Origin: Rhodocyclales bacterium
Lineage (GTDB): Bacteria; Pseudomonadota; Gammaproteobacteria; Burkholderiales; Rhodocyclaceae
Assembly (NCBI GenBank): GCA_016215645.1
Contig: JACRIX010000084.1
Span: 62,001-126,000 of the forward strand
DNA: 64,000 nucleotides
Direction of reading: 5' to 3'
The position numbers and the translations under genes were made by a program. The notes beneath the pieces were generated by a model. It had not been told where the DNA came from and made no database searches. It worked only from the letters and a program-made list of their open reading frames with translations. Every line of letters begins with the position of its first letter. Within the stretch, counting starts at the first letter, position 1. Below, in pieces: positions 26,900 through 35,916 of the stretch.

Positions 26900-28331
26900 G
26901 CGAAAGCCCTTCGCGCGGCGTAGCCGGCGCCTGAAGACCGTGCCGCAGCACATAGCCCAGATGGCGCAGCGCCGCGCCGATTCCCTTTGCGGCGCCGTAA
27001 TGCCGCCAGCATCGTCTGGCATGGGACCAGGCAAAACCGGGGCGCAGGTAGAAACGACGATAAAAGTCGCGCTGCATTCGCCCCAGATCCTGCGCCGGTA
27101 TCGCGGCGGCGGTCTCACCTATCGGACCGTAGTGGTAGGCCGCATCAAGGTCGCGAACCTGCGGCGGCAAATCCGCCCACCAGTCGATATCCGGGTAGGC
27201 GCGAAAGATCTGCACCTGGACATAGTCCGGCGCCAGTCGCTGCGCCCAGCGCAAGGTATCGGTCACTTCCCCGACGGTTTGCGTCGGCAGCCCGACGAGA
27301 AACAGCCCGACCGCGCCAATGCCATGTCGCTTGAGGCGCGCCATCCCGGCTTCGGTCTGCGCCTGCCAGGCATCACCGTGGCGCGACTTTCCCATCGCCT
27401 CGATCAGCCTCGGCGTCACGGTCTCGATGCCGAGCTTCAGCAGCATGGCACCGGCCGCGGCGGCGGCGGCCACGCGCTCGTCGTCGAGTTCATCGGGTCG
27501 CGCATTGGCCATCCAGGGCACACGCACACCACGGCGGACAAGCTCGTCACAAATCGCCAGGAAATGCCGGCGATCGACCAGCAGGGTATCGTCCTCGAAG
27601 GCGATCGCTTCGGCACCGGCGGCGAGATGGGCGGCAATCTCGTCCACCACCCGGCGCGGGCTGCGGCCACGCAACCGGTCGCCGTCGCTCTTGCGCACCA
27701 CCGTCGAGCAATGGCGACAGCGATGCGGGCAGCCGCGCGCGCTGAGCACATAGGCCCAGCGGCGCAAGGGCCGACCCGCCAGGGGGAACGGAAACGCGAA
27801 GCTCTCCATCTCGGTCACTGAGAACACCGGGAGCGGCAGGCCATCCTGATCGCGTACCGCAAAGCGATGTCCTGCGTCGAAGCGCCGGGCGCAGGACTGC
27901 TGCACGCCGTCTTGCCGCCGCAGCAGGCGCGGCAGGATGTCGATGAGTTCTTCTTCCGCCTCGCCGGCAAGCGCCATGGCGAAGGCCTCATTCCATCCGG
28001 CAACCGGTGCCCGCATGGCATGCACCACCTGCTGACCGATGGCGATGGTCTGCACGCCCGCGATCTGCAATTGCCGCGCACACTCGATCGCCTCGGGCAG
28101 GCACCAGGTCTCGGCCTTGATCACCGCAATGCGCGCATGCGTCGCCAGGGCCGCCGCGACCCAATCCGCAGGCCCGCCGGCCAGTTGCCAGCCATCGACC
28201 AGGCTTACCGGAATGCCGGCGGCGTACAGGCCCGCCTCGATGATCTTGAGGTCCAGCGCCGGATGCAGGTGTCGCGGATGCCCGCCACGGCCGGCGGTAC
28301 GCTCAACCCGCAACAGGACAACACCGTTCAT
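26889..28331 (-). CDS. Radical SAM protein with B12-binding-like N-terminal domain
   Basis: 480 aa from ATG 28331, overlapping the aminotransferase gene (ATGA). The N-terminal 150 residues resemble a cobalamin-binding Rossmann domain (HPALDLKIIEAGLYAAG), without an obvious DxHxxG motif. The radical SAM core has the cluster motif CPHRCRHC at about residue 203, followed by EDDTLLVDR and LKLGIETVTP typical of the B12-radical SAM group. Members modify lipids, cofactors and antibiotics. The substrate is not predictable from sequence. It is translationally coupled to both neighbours. Confidence 0.85.
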   Translation of the reverse strand: MNGVVLLRVERTAGRGGHPRHLHPALDLKIIEAGLYAAGIPVSLVDGWQLAGGPADWVAAALATHARIAVIKAETWCLPEAIECARQLQIAGVQTIAIGQQVVHAMRAPVAGWNEAFAMALAGEAEEELIDILPRLLRRQDGVQQSCARRFDAGHRFAVRDQDGLPLPVFSVTEMESFAFPFPLAGRPLRRWAYVLSARGCPHRCRHCSTVVRKSDGDRLRGRSPRRVVDEIAAHLAAGAEAIAFEDDTLLVDRRHFLAICDELVRRGVRVPWMANARPDELDDERVAAAAAAGAMLLKLGIETVTPRLIEAMGKSRHGDAWQAQTEAGMARLKRHGIGAVGLFLVGLPTQTVGEVTDTLRWAQRLAPDYVQVQIFRAYPDIDWWADLPPQVRDLDAAYHYGPIGETAAAIPAQDLGRMQRDFYRRFYLRPGFAWSHARRCWRHYGAAKGIGAALRHLGYVLRHGLQAPATPREGLSHVD

Positions 28332-29527
28332 GGCGCCACCACACCGGCGAGGATCTCACCGATACGCTGCAGGCCTGCCTCATCGATCCCCAGGTGCAAG
28401 GGAATCGCCACGGCTTCGGCGAACACCTGCGCCGCACCGGGACAATCGGTCTGCCCGAGCATGGGCGCGACGTCGTCGAGGATTTCGCCGTGTATCGCCA
28501 GATCGAGCCCGGCGGCCTGCGCGCGCCGACGCAATCGCGACAGATCGCCCGCATGCCGGGCGACGAAGTTGTAAGCGGCCGGGTCGCCATGGCGCCGGCG
28601 TTGCTGTGCGACGAAGCCTCGCGGCAGGCTGGCCGCCAATTGTTCCCACAGCCCGTTCAAGTGCCGGTTGCGCGCTGCCAGCCCCTGCAGCCGGCGCAAG
28701 CCGCGTCGTGCCTGGAAGCCGCCAAAGGCGACATCGGCGGGACGCACGCGATCGTGCAGTCCACGATAAAAACTCTCGAAGCCACCCGAGGGCATTTCGC
28801 GAAACATCATGCGCGCGGCAAGCGCATAGGCCGGACTGCGCACGGCGAATTCCTCGGCGCACTTCATCAGCGTCTTGCGCGTTGCCGGCCAGGGGCTGTG
28901 GCGACGCATCTCCAGTTGCTCCGCGGCGACGGCCAGCAGTTGCGCATCAGCGCTCGCCAGCAGGCCACCACCGAAAGCCGCCACCGGCTTGGCCACTTCC
29001 AGGCTGAACAAGGCAGCACGCCCCACGCTGCCTGCAGGTTGGCCGTCAATCCTGGCGCCGAAAGCATGGGCGCAATCTTCGATCAGCGGCACGCCGTGGC
29101 GCGCAGCGACGGCGGCAATGCCGCGAATGTCGCAGGGCGCGCCGAAGGTGTGCAATGCGACGACGGCACGGGTACGCGGCGTAATGGCACGCGCCACGCT
29201 TTCCGGGGTAAGGCAGAAGCTATCGACATCGACGTCCGCAGCAACGGGCTTCAGTCCGCGCGCACGCAAGCGCGCCACCAGTTCGCCCAGCGTATAGGCG
29301 GGTATCACCAGCTCATCGCCGGGACCTATGCCCAGCCCGGCGAGAATCAGATCCAGCGCATCACGACCGCTGGCAGTGGCGCGCACCGGCACGCCGCCCA
29401 GCAATGCCGAGGCAGCGGCCTCGAACTCGCGGACCTGGCCGGAAGCAGAAGTCACAGATTCGCGCATGCCATGCCAGAGGTCTGCGGCATCCTGCAGCCC
29501 GATGTCGATGCGCCGCCGTGGAATCAT
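28328..29527 (-). CDS. DegT/DnrJ/EryC1/StrS family PLP aminotransferase
   Basis: 399 aa from ATG 29527; an upstream GTG start would fall in the dispersed repeat and is less likely. The PLP-enzyme fold shows the substrate/PLP region ATASGRDALDLILAGLG, the Asp of the pyridine ring in PLIEDCAHAFGA, and the Schiff-base Lys in FSLEVAKPVAAFGGG. This family transaminates keto-sugars for surface glycans or acts in related pathways. The neighbouring GT9 glycosyltransferase fits an amino-sugar pathway, while the radical SAM and ResB neighbours do not have an obvious link. Confidence 0.87.
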   Translation of the reverse strand: MIPRRRIDIGLQDAADLWHGMRESVTSASGQVREFEAAASALLGGVPVRATASGRDALDLILAGLGIGPGDELVIPAYTLGELVARLRARGLKPVAADVDVDSFCLTPESVARAITPRTRAVVALHTFGAPCDIRGIAAVAARHGVPLIEDCAHAFGARIDGQPAGSVGRAALFSLEVAKPVAAFGGGLLASADAQLLAVAAEQLEMRRHSPWPATRKTLMKCAEEFAVRSPAYALAARMMFREMPSGGFESFYRGLHDRVRPADVAFGGFQARRGLRRLQGLAARNRHLNGLWEQLAASLPRGFVAQQRRRHGDPAAYNFVARHAGDLSRLRRRAQAAGLDLAIHGEILDDVAPMLGQTDCPGAAQVFAEAVAIPLHLGIDEAGLQRIGEILAGVVAP

Positions 29528-29549
29528 TGTGGCGCCACCCGAAGCCAGC

Positions 29550-30782
29550 TCAAGAGTCGGCGCTGACGACACGGCGATTTGCGGCTCCGTCAGCGCTCAG
29601 CATGGCCTCAACGTCTTCCAGCACGGCGTCAACGGTGATCGCCTGCAGGCATCGATTGTCCTCGCACGCGCAGCGCCGCTGATCCGCTGCGCTGATGCAG
29701 GGCGAACATGCCAGGCCGGCGTACAAAACCCGCGCCGGACCAAGCGGACGATACAGGCGCGGAGTTTCGGGTCCGAACAACACCAGCGTCGGCGTCAGGG
29801 TCAGGCTCGCAATATGGGCCGGTCCGGAATCATTGCTCACCAGGGTTCGGCTGCGCGCGAACAGGGCGGGCAGTTCATGGACCGTCAGCATCCCGGCAAG
29901 ACTGGCGCAACGCGGCGTGGCAAGCTCGTGCGCCAGCGAATCGACCACCCGGGCTTCGACGGACGAGCCGATGAATCCGACACAAACATCGGGATGGCGG
30001 GCGATGAGTTGCCGCGCGAGTTCGACATAGCGCCGCATCGGCCAGCGCCGCTGCGGCAACAGGTCGCCTGCATTGGGATTCAGCAGCACCAGGCGGGCGC
30101 CGGCGAGTGCCTGCGGCAAGCGCTGCGCCAGTACCGCCGTCACGCGCTCCGCCGCTGCCGTGGAGACCGGGCTCGCCATGCGCGCACGCCAGGACAGTTC
30201 CGCATCGGCGGAGCATGCCGTTTCGCCGGGTAGCAAGGCTGCCGCCAGCGCCAGGCAGTTCTCGCTCATGTGCCGGTCGCTGCGGTAGGCCACGGGAAGG
30301 TTGAACAGGCGGCCGCGGTAGGCGTGCGCGTGCGTATACCCAGCGCGCAAACGCGCCCCGGCAAGCAAGCCGAGCAAGGCCGAGAATCGCGAACAGGGCT
30401 CCAAATCAAGCGTCGCGTCAAACCGTTGCCGCCACGCCCAGGCAAGAAAGCGCAGGAAATCGCGGGCAAACAAAAACGGCGTGTCGGTGCGCCAGAGGAA
30501 TGCCCTCTCGGCGGGCACCACGCCGGAGAGGCCAATGCAATCGGCATTGCGCGAAAAGCTGACGAAGTAGGGTGTCAGTCCGCGTTCGCGCAGCCAGTAC
30601 ATTGCCGGCGCCGCCAGAACCAGGCTGCCCATCTCGGCCAGCTGTATGCAGAGCACCCGTCGCGGGCGCGTCTGGCTGGCGCCACGCACCCGACTGAACC
30701 CGGCACCGGTGCACAAGGAAAGCAGGAAGCACAGCGGCACCCCAAGCCAGCGGTCCAGCCAGCGCATGGTTTCGGTGCTCAC
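29550..30782 (-). CDS. Glycosyltransferase family 9 (heptosyltransferase-like)
   Basis: 410 aa from GTG 30782 (ATG 30767 also possible). The GT9 fold shows RRVLCIQLAEMGSLVLAAPA at about residue 41, ARLVLLNPNAGD at about 230, and the donor-binding LVSNDSGPAHIASLT at about 312. GT9 enzymes add heptose or related sugars to lipopolysaccharide. The last residues (NRRVVSADS) and stop codon are supplied by a copy of the dispersed repeat, so the native C-terminus was probably replaced or extended. A cysteine-rich segment (CSPCISAADQRRCACEDNRC) near the C-terminus is unusual and could bind metal. Confidence 0.88.
   Translation of the reverse strand: MSTETMRWLDRWLGVPLCFLLSLCTGAGFSRVRGASQTRPRRVLCIQLAEMGSLVLAAPAMYWLRERGLTPYFVSFSRNADCIGLSGVVPAERAFLWRTDTPFLFARDFLRFLAWAWRQRFDATLDLEPCSRFSALLGLLAGARLRAGYTHAHAYRGRLFNLPVAYRSDRHMSENCLALAAALLPGETACSADAELSWRARMASPVSTAAAERVTAVLAQRLPQALAGARLVLLNPNAGDLLPQRRWPMRRYVELARQLIARHPDVCVGFIGSSVEARVVDSLAHELATPRCASLAGMLTVHELPALFARSRTLVSNDSGPAHIASLTLTPTLVLFGPETPRLYRPLGPARVLYAGLACSPCISAADQRRCACEDNRCLQAITVDAVLEDVEAMLSADGAANRRVVSADS
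29552..29580 (+). repeat. Dispersed repeat, copy 4 (end of glycosyltransferase gene)
   Basis: Reads AAGAGTCGGCGCTG, then ACGAC, then ACGGCGATTT. On the minus strand it encodes the last residues and stop of the GT9 protein; it is nearly identical to copy 2. Confidence 0.85.
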
Positions 30783-30830
30783 GGGGCCGGGCCCACCTCG
30801 GAACGCTTCGGCACATCGATGCCACGGGGC

Positions 30831-30858
30831 GATCGCCGTGGCGCCAGCGCCGACTCTT
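30831..30858 (-). repeat. Dispersed repeat, copy 5 (divergent intergenic)
   Basis: The minus strand reads AAGAGTCGGCGCTG, then GCGCC, then ACGGCGATC. It sits between the divergent GT9 and GT87 genes and is inverted relative to copies 3 and 4, so copies 3 and 5 bracket the 24.2-30.8 kb operon as inverted repeats. Confidence 0.8.
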
Positions 30859-30920
30859 GCGCAGCGTGTCCGCCACTGCCGACCGCCGCGCCGGCACCGG
30901 CTGGGGTAGCATCGGGCGCC

Positions 30921-32153
30921 ATGGCAATTTCCAACACGATTTCACGGGCGGTTTCGCAGCGATGGATGCTGCTCGGTCTGGCTGTTTTCATTGGCTACCT
31001 GATTGTCATTGCCACTCTGTATGCCGACGGCAGGAGATCCGCCGAACGGGGTGAATCACCGATGCTCACCGACTTCACCACGCTGTATGCCGCCTCGATC
31101 CTGCTGCGGCAACAGCCTGCCGCCGACCTTTACCGTCCCAGGGAAATGTACCAGGCCAGCCTGCTCGGGGCGCAGGCGGCCTATGGCGGAAATCTTAGCG
31201 AAAACCAGGCCAGGGCGATAGGCATGCATCCCTGGATGTATCCGCCGACCTTCATCCTCGCGGCGCTGCCGCTGGCTTACCTGCCCTACTTCATGGCCCT
31301 GTTCCTGTGGTTACTATTGACCGCCGTCCCCTACCTTGTCGCCATGCGCGGGATTCTGCGCGACCAACGTGTCTGGTTGGTCGCCCTGGGTGCGCCGCCG
31401 GTGTTCTACAACCTGATTTACGGACAGACCGGTTTCCTCGTCGCCGGCCTGATCGCTCTCGGGCTGCTCTGGCTGCGGCCGCGGCCTGTACTCGCCGGCA
31501 TCTGCATCGGCCTGGCCAGCGTCAAGCCGCATTTCGGTGTGCTGATACCGATTGCCCTGATCTGCGGGGCGCACTGGAAGGCCTTCTTCGCAGCCACCGC
31601 GACGGTACTTGCTGCCGCCCTCCTCAGCGGCCTCCTGCTTGGCGCTGACCCCTGGTATGCCTTTGTCGGCACGCTGTTCGCGAACCTGCGCGGCTTCGAG
31701 CAGGGCATTTACAAGTGGTGGATCATGCCCTCGGTGATGGGCGCCCTGCATCAGGCCGGGCTGGACCTGGCCTGGGCTTCGCGCGGCCAGATGCTGGCCA
31801 CGGTACTGGCGCTCGCCGCCGTATCCTGGTCCTGGTGGCAAAGCCCCGGGCGGCCCGACCTGCCCGGCCTCGAAGCGGCCGTCCTGTGTTCCGCGACGTT
31901 GCTGGCCGTGCCCATGGTCTACCTCTACGACATGATGCTGCTGGTGCCAGCCATCGCCTGGCTGTGGAGCGATATGCGCCAGCGTGGTTACCACGTGGCC
32001 GAGTTGCTGCTGCTCGCCGGTGGCAGCGCCGGCTTGCTCGGCGCGATCAAGCTCGGGGCCGGCGGCCCGATCTATGGCGCGCTGCTGAGTGCAAGCCTGC
32101 TCGGTCTTGCACTGAGGCGCATTGCACGGGTAAGACGCATCGATCCCTGTTGA
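30921..32153 (+). CDS. GT87-type polyprenyl-phosphate glycosyltransferase (DUF2029)
   Basis: 410 aa from ATG 30921. A polytopic membrane protein of about 10 helices. The periplasmic first loop has the acidic LTDFTTLYAAS segment typical of GT87 enzymes (catalytic Asp) and the later GMHPWMYPPTFI, GQTGFLVAGL and ASVKPHFG motifs of the family. Such enzymes transfer sugars from lipid-linked donors on the outer face of the inner membrane. It is transcribed away from the GT9 operon and converges on the 11-heme cytochrome gene, leaving only 6 bp between their ends. Confidence 0.85.
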   Translation: MAISNTISRAVSQRWMLLGLAVFIGYLIVIATLYADGRRSAERGESPMLTDFTTLYAASILLRQQPAADLYRPREMYQASLLGAQAAYGGNLSENQARAIGMHPWMYPPTFILAALPLAYLPYFMALFLWLLLTAVPYLVAMRGILRDQRVWLVALGAPPVFYNLIYGQTGFLVAGLIALGLLWLRPRPVLAGICIGLASVKPHFGVLIPIALICGAHWKAFFAATATVLAAALLSGLLLGADPWYAFVGTLFANLRGFEQGIYKWWIMPSVMGALHQAGLDLAWASRGQMLATVLALAAVSWSWWQSPGRPDLPGLEAAVLCSATLLAVPMVYLYDMMLLVPAIAWLWSDMRQRGYHVAELLLLAGGSAGLLGAIKLGAGGPIYGALLSASLLGLALRRIARVRRIDPC

Positions 32154-32159
32154 CTGCCG

Positions 32160-34832
32160 TTACGGCAATCCGCTGTTGCAAACATCGGTAATCATCCAGT
32201 CCTTGCCGTTGGTGGTAGCGTTGGTTGTGACATTCGTGTACGGCCCGGGATAGTCGCCGCTCATGCCGTTGATCCGGCTGCCGGCCGCCTTGTTGGCCGA
32301 GCCGCAATCGCCCAGCGACCAACTCCCACTGGTGGCAAAGGTACGGATTTTCAGCTTCGCTTCAAGGTAGTAGGGTGGATTCGTGTAATGGTGGCCCATG
32401 CCACTGAGGTTGACCTCCTTGCTGTCGGTAGCCGCCAAACCGGCAACTTCGCCACCGACGTCGTTGAGATTTACCAGCAGCGAGCGATTTTTCCAGCCAT
32501 GCGGCACGGCGATATGGCACCAGGTGCACTGGATCTCGCCGACCTTGGTCTTGTGGTAGGCATGGAGATTCCCCTTGCCACCGCCGCTGAAGCCGCTGGA
32601 GCTGGTCGGGTTGTGGCAACGCAGGCACAAGGTCGTCGCCGCATCGGTACTATCATTGTTCCATGCGCCCTTGAGAATGAAGGCATTCCCCGACCCGTGC
32701 GGTCCCCATGGCGAGCCTTCGCCGGTGGCCTGGTTGGCACCGGCCGGAATCACGGTTCCTGACGCTGTTCCACTGCCATGGCAGTCGCTGCAATACATGG
32801 TCTGGGTGCCGACATCGCGGAAGGGGTGGTTGAATGCGCTGGCCGCCGTGATATTGCGTTTGGTCGCGGTACGCCCCGTCGCACGCATCACCGGATGCCA
32901 GGATCGATGGTTGCCGGCGTCATACCCGGCAGACCCGCCGTCGTTGCCGAGACTCAGGGGTTCATCGGCATGGGCGCTCGGCGCATGGAACTCCTTGGCC
33001 TGATCGGTGTACTGGGTCAGGCCGTTCTGTCCGATCGACGTGCCGCTGGAAGGCGGCGTGGTGCCGTAGGCGTAGGACGAATGGCATTTCAGGCAGATCT
33101 GGTATTCCCGAGTCACGTAAGCCTTGGTATCCGGAGCGGACGTGTTGGGCACGGAATCGGCCCCCGGGTCACCTCGGCGAACGGTAAAACCCGTCGCCCT
33201 GTTGTGGAAGGAGTTTCCCGTGTAACTCGGCTCGACTCCCCAGGTGCCGCGCAAAACGCCGGATGCCACGTTGGTATGGCCACCGGCGGTATCGACATGG
33301 TTGTGGGTGCCTTCGTTGTCGGGCGCCTGCGTGATGTCACCGGGGAAGGTGGTCTTGCCAAAGAACAGGCGAAACTTCACGACGCGGTGGGGGTTGTGGC
33401 AATCGGTACATTCGGCATGGCGATTGGCCAGCAGCGATACTCGCTCGACGAAATCGGCACCGCATTTGTTTGCCGTACCGCTGCAATCCGATCCCGTGGT
33501 TCCGGCACCGCCGGCGTATCCGTCATTGAAGCTGCCGCCGATGTCATGCACCTCCGTGCCGGTGATCGGCATTTTGTAGGTCAGTTGAAAATCATCGCGG
33601 ATGTTGGGAACCTTGGTGGTCGGCGCAATGATCGAACTGGCACCGTCGCGATGGCATTGATAGCAGGTTTCCTCGAGCGTGGAACTGGTGCCGTCGCCGC
33701 CGCTGCGGGTCAGGCGCCGGGCGCCTTGCACGGTATGGGTGTCGTGGCAGTTCAGGCAGGAAACCTTCCATACCGGCATGCCACGCGGAAACTCGCGCGT
33801 GTCGGCGGCGGCATTGATGTAGGTCTGGGTCGCCACCGCGCTGTTGGCATGCGCCGAGTACGCCCATGACTTGCTGTTGCCTTGCAGGCCTTTGTCATGA
33901 CAGGCCAGGCAGATGATGTCGTTGCCGTCGCTGTAGGTATCGGTCGGCTGCGCCATCTGGAAGCGCGGACGACGCAGGAACTTGATATTGCGCTCCTTCG
34001 TGATATCCGCGGCGTCGCCGTCGTTCGGCGCCAGGGTGCTTTCCTTGATATGCGGATCATGGCAGGTCGTGCATTGGACCTGCCCCGTGCCACCTCCCGC
34101 GCCGAGGGTATTCTCCAGTGGCAATACCGGGCGCGTCGAGCTCGAACCGTACAGGCCGGTACCGGCGGAGCTGCTGCCAATGCCGCTGCCCTGACCGGTG
34201 GCGCGCGGCCCCACCAGCGGATGCGAACTGTTGATGGTCATCGATCCGCCCATGAGCCGTTGCTGGCCATCCGGCACGCGCAACTCACCGTCGCGCGTGG
34301 CGAGCGTACTGTCGTAGGTGATCGAAATCGGATGGTCGTTGGACAAATCGCTACCCAGGCGACGGGTGTAGCCGCTGGTGGCGCCCGCTCCGGCCGGCAT
34401 CACGGTCGTCGTCGCGCCCGATACCGAAATCGCGCTGCCGAGCCCTGACCCCGGTGCATTGACGACATTGCCGAGGGCGATGGTGCCATCGTGGCAGGAA
34501 AGGCAGAGCTTCGAACTGCCCAGCGGTTGCCCGGTCCAGCCGGATTGAGCGCTCTTCGCGTCGAGTGATTCAGATGAATACGGGGTGTAGGTCGCCGAGG
34601 AACTGGCGCGGTTCCAGAGTGGCGATACGGTGGCGGTATTGGCGCCGTGCGGGGTGTGGCAAAACACGCAAATCTGGGTTTCGCTATCCGCTTTCGTATT
34701 GCCCACGGCCGAAGACGTCGACAGGTTGTGCTTCGTGTCCTTGATTTTGGACTGTCGCGCCGCCTCCGCCAAGGGATTGAGCAAGGCAAGCAGGACTGCC
34801 AGCATGGCCAGGGTTCGCCAGCCGTTACTCAT
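32160..34832 (-). CDS. 11-heme c-type cytochrome
   Basis: 890 aa from ATG 34832, overlapping the NHL gene by 8 nt. A signal peptide (residues 1-24, ending LAEAA) is followed by eleven CXXCH motifs: CVFCH, CLSCH, CTTCH, CLACH, CLNCH, CYQCH, CTDCH, CLKCH, CSDCH, CLRCH and CTWCH. The first four, with KHNLS, CHTPHG, PLWN and CHDPH around them, form a tetraheme module that also occurs alone at 43817-44686 and 46159-46920. Linkers are rich in Gly, Ser and Thr, as in secreted multiheme proteins. No lipobox is seen, so it is either periplasmic or secreted. It is the last gene of the porin-cytochrome operon and likely the outermost electron carrier. Confidence 0.93.
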   Translation of the reverse strand: MSNGWRTLAMLAVLLALLNPLAEAARQSKIKDTKHNLSTSSAVGNTKADSETQICVFCHTPHGANTATVSPLWNRASSSATYTPYSSESLDAKSAQSGWTGQPLGSSKLCLSCHDGTIALGNVVNAPGSGLGSAISVSGATTTVMPAGAGATSGYTRRLGSDLSNDHPISITYDSTLATRDGELRVPDGQQRLMGGSMTINSSHPLVGPRATGQGSGIGSSSAGTGLYGSSSTRPVLPLENTLGAGGGTGQVQCTTCHDPHIKESTLAPNDGDAADITKERNIKFLRRPRFQMAQPTDTYSDGNDIICLACHDKGLQGNSKSWAYSAHANSAVATQTYINAAADTREFPRGMPVWKVSCLNCHDTHTVQGARRLTRSGGDGTSSTLEETCYQCHRDGASSIIAPTTKVPNIRDDFQLTYKMPITGTEVHDIGGSFNDGYAGGAGTTGSDCSGTANKCGADFVERVSLLANRHAECTDCHNPHRVVKFRLFFGKTTFPGDITQAPDNEGTHNHVDTAGGHTNVASGVLRGTWGVEPSYTGNSFHNRATGFTVRRGDPGADSVPNTSAPDTKAYVTREYQICLKCHSSYAYGTTPPSSGTSIGQNGLTQYTDQAKEFHAPSAHADEPLSLGNDGGSAGYDAGNHRSWHPVMRATGRTATKRNITAASAFNHPFRDVGTQTMYCSDCHGSGTASGTVIPAGANQATGEGSPWGPHGSGNAFILKGAWNNDSTDAATTLCLRCHNPTSSSGFSGGGKGNLHAYHKTKVGEIQCTWCHIAVPHGWKNRSLLVNLNDVGGEVAGLAATDSKEVNLSGMGHHYTNPPYYLEAKLKIRTFATSGSWSLGDCGSANKAAGSRINGMSGDYPGPYTNVTTNATTNGKDWMITDVCNSGLP

Positions 34833-35916
34833 TCTCGGAGCCTCCGCCGAGAAACTGGAATACCGAGACGCGGCTGTTCAGGGTATCGGCAACAAACACT
34901 CGATTGCGCCTATCAACCCATACCGCGGAAGGCAGGTGAAACTGCCCCGGCTCGCTTCCGACTCCGCCAATCGGCATCAAATACTCTCCGCGGCGGTTAT
35001 AGACCAACAGGTGGTCGTAATAGGATTCCACGACATAGATGTTTCCTTCGCCATCCACGGCAACACCTTTGGGACGCACCATGTTGCCAACGTACATCCC
35101 CATCTTGCCAATCGTAGCAAGATGCACGCCCGTCGCGGTCGAGAGTACCTGCACACGAGCATTCATGGTATCGGCGACATAGAGTTTTCCGCCGTGAATG
35201 CTGGCATAGGTGGGATAGTTGAATTCCCCCGGACCCTCGCCTCGCTCACCCCAGACGTCAAGCAAATTCCCCTGGGTATCGAACAGCTTGATCTGGTGCT
35301 CGCCGGTATCGACGACAAAGATGCGCCGGGTTTCCGGCTCGTAGGCGATCCCGGTCGGTCGCGTCAAATGCCCCTTGCCGATGGGGCCGATCGAGTCACC
35401 CTTCTGGTTCAGCCTGGCCACCAGGGCGAGTTCGCTGTCCGTTACCAGCACGACGCCATCCTGACCAATCGCGATACCGACCGGACTGACGAATTTCCTG
35501 GCGCCGTCCGCCTGCTGCCAGGTTTCCAGGGTAACGGCTTTCTCATCGAAAACGAACACCGACGCATTGCCCCGATCCGCCACCAGAATGCGCCCGGCAT
35601 CGTCTACCGCGCCGGACTGCGGTCGATAGATTTCACGTGGCGGTTCCTCGCCGCGAATGATCTCAAGCAGGCGCGCCAGGAAATCGAGCGGATTGCTGCG
35701 CTTTGACTCCGGGTCGGAAATATTGCGGTCGCCATAGAGATGCCCGACGTATACATAGCGCGGCACATCGCCGTCACCTTCCGGCGGAAACATCAGGCGT
35801 TTGGTATGGGTGGCATCGACATCCAGCAGGAACGTCGGCTTTTCACTCACGCCGGCGCAGCCCGACAGTCCCACGAGCAGGACGAGAAGAAAAAGAACTG
35901 GGCTGGCTGGCTTCAC
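34825..35916 (-). CDS. NHL-repeat beta-propeller lipoprotein
   Basis: 363 aa from GTG 35916, which overlaps the stop of the upstream gene (GTGA). Lipoprotein signal FLLVLLVGLSGC with lipobox LSGC. Residues about 95-355 form a six-bladed NHL propeller (SGAVDDAGRILVADRGNASV, PVGIAIGQDGVVLVTDSE, PTGIAYEPETRRIFVVDTGE, FNYPTYASIHGGKLYVADTM, PKGVAVDGEGNIYVVESYYD, PSAVWVDRRNRVFVADTLNS). It has no heme motif. It resembles the NHL lipoprotein at 44981-46117, so each multiheme gene has a propeller partner. A docking or folding role is inferred. Confidence 0.88.
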   Translation of the reverse strand: MKPASPVLFLLVLLVGLSGCAGVSEKPTFLLDVDATHTKRLMFPPEGDGDVPRYVYVGHLYGDRNISDPESKRSNPLDFLARLLEIIRGEEPPREIYRPQSGAVDDAGRILVADRGNASVFVFDEKAVTLETWQQADGARKFVSPVGIAIGQDGVVLVTDSELALVARLNQKGDSIGPIGKGHLTRPTGIAYEPETRRIFVVDTGEHQIKLFDTQGNLLDVWGERGEGPGEFNYPTYASIHGGKLYVADTMNARVQVLSTATGVHLATIGKMGMYVGNMVRPKGVAVDGEGNIYVVESYYDHLLVYNRRGEYLMPIGGVGSEPGQFHLPSAVWVDRRNRVFVADTLNSRVSVFQFLGGGSENE

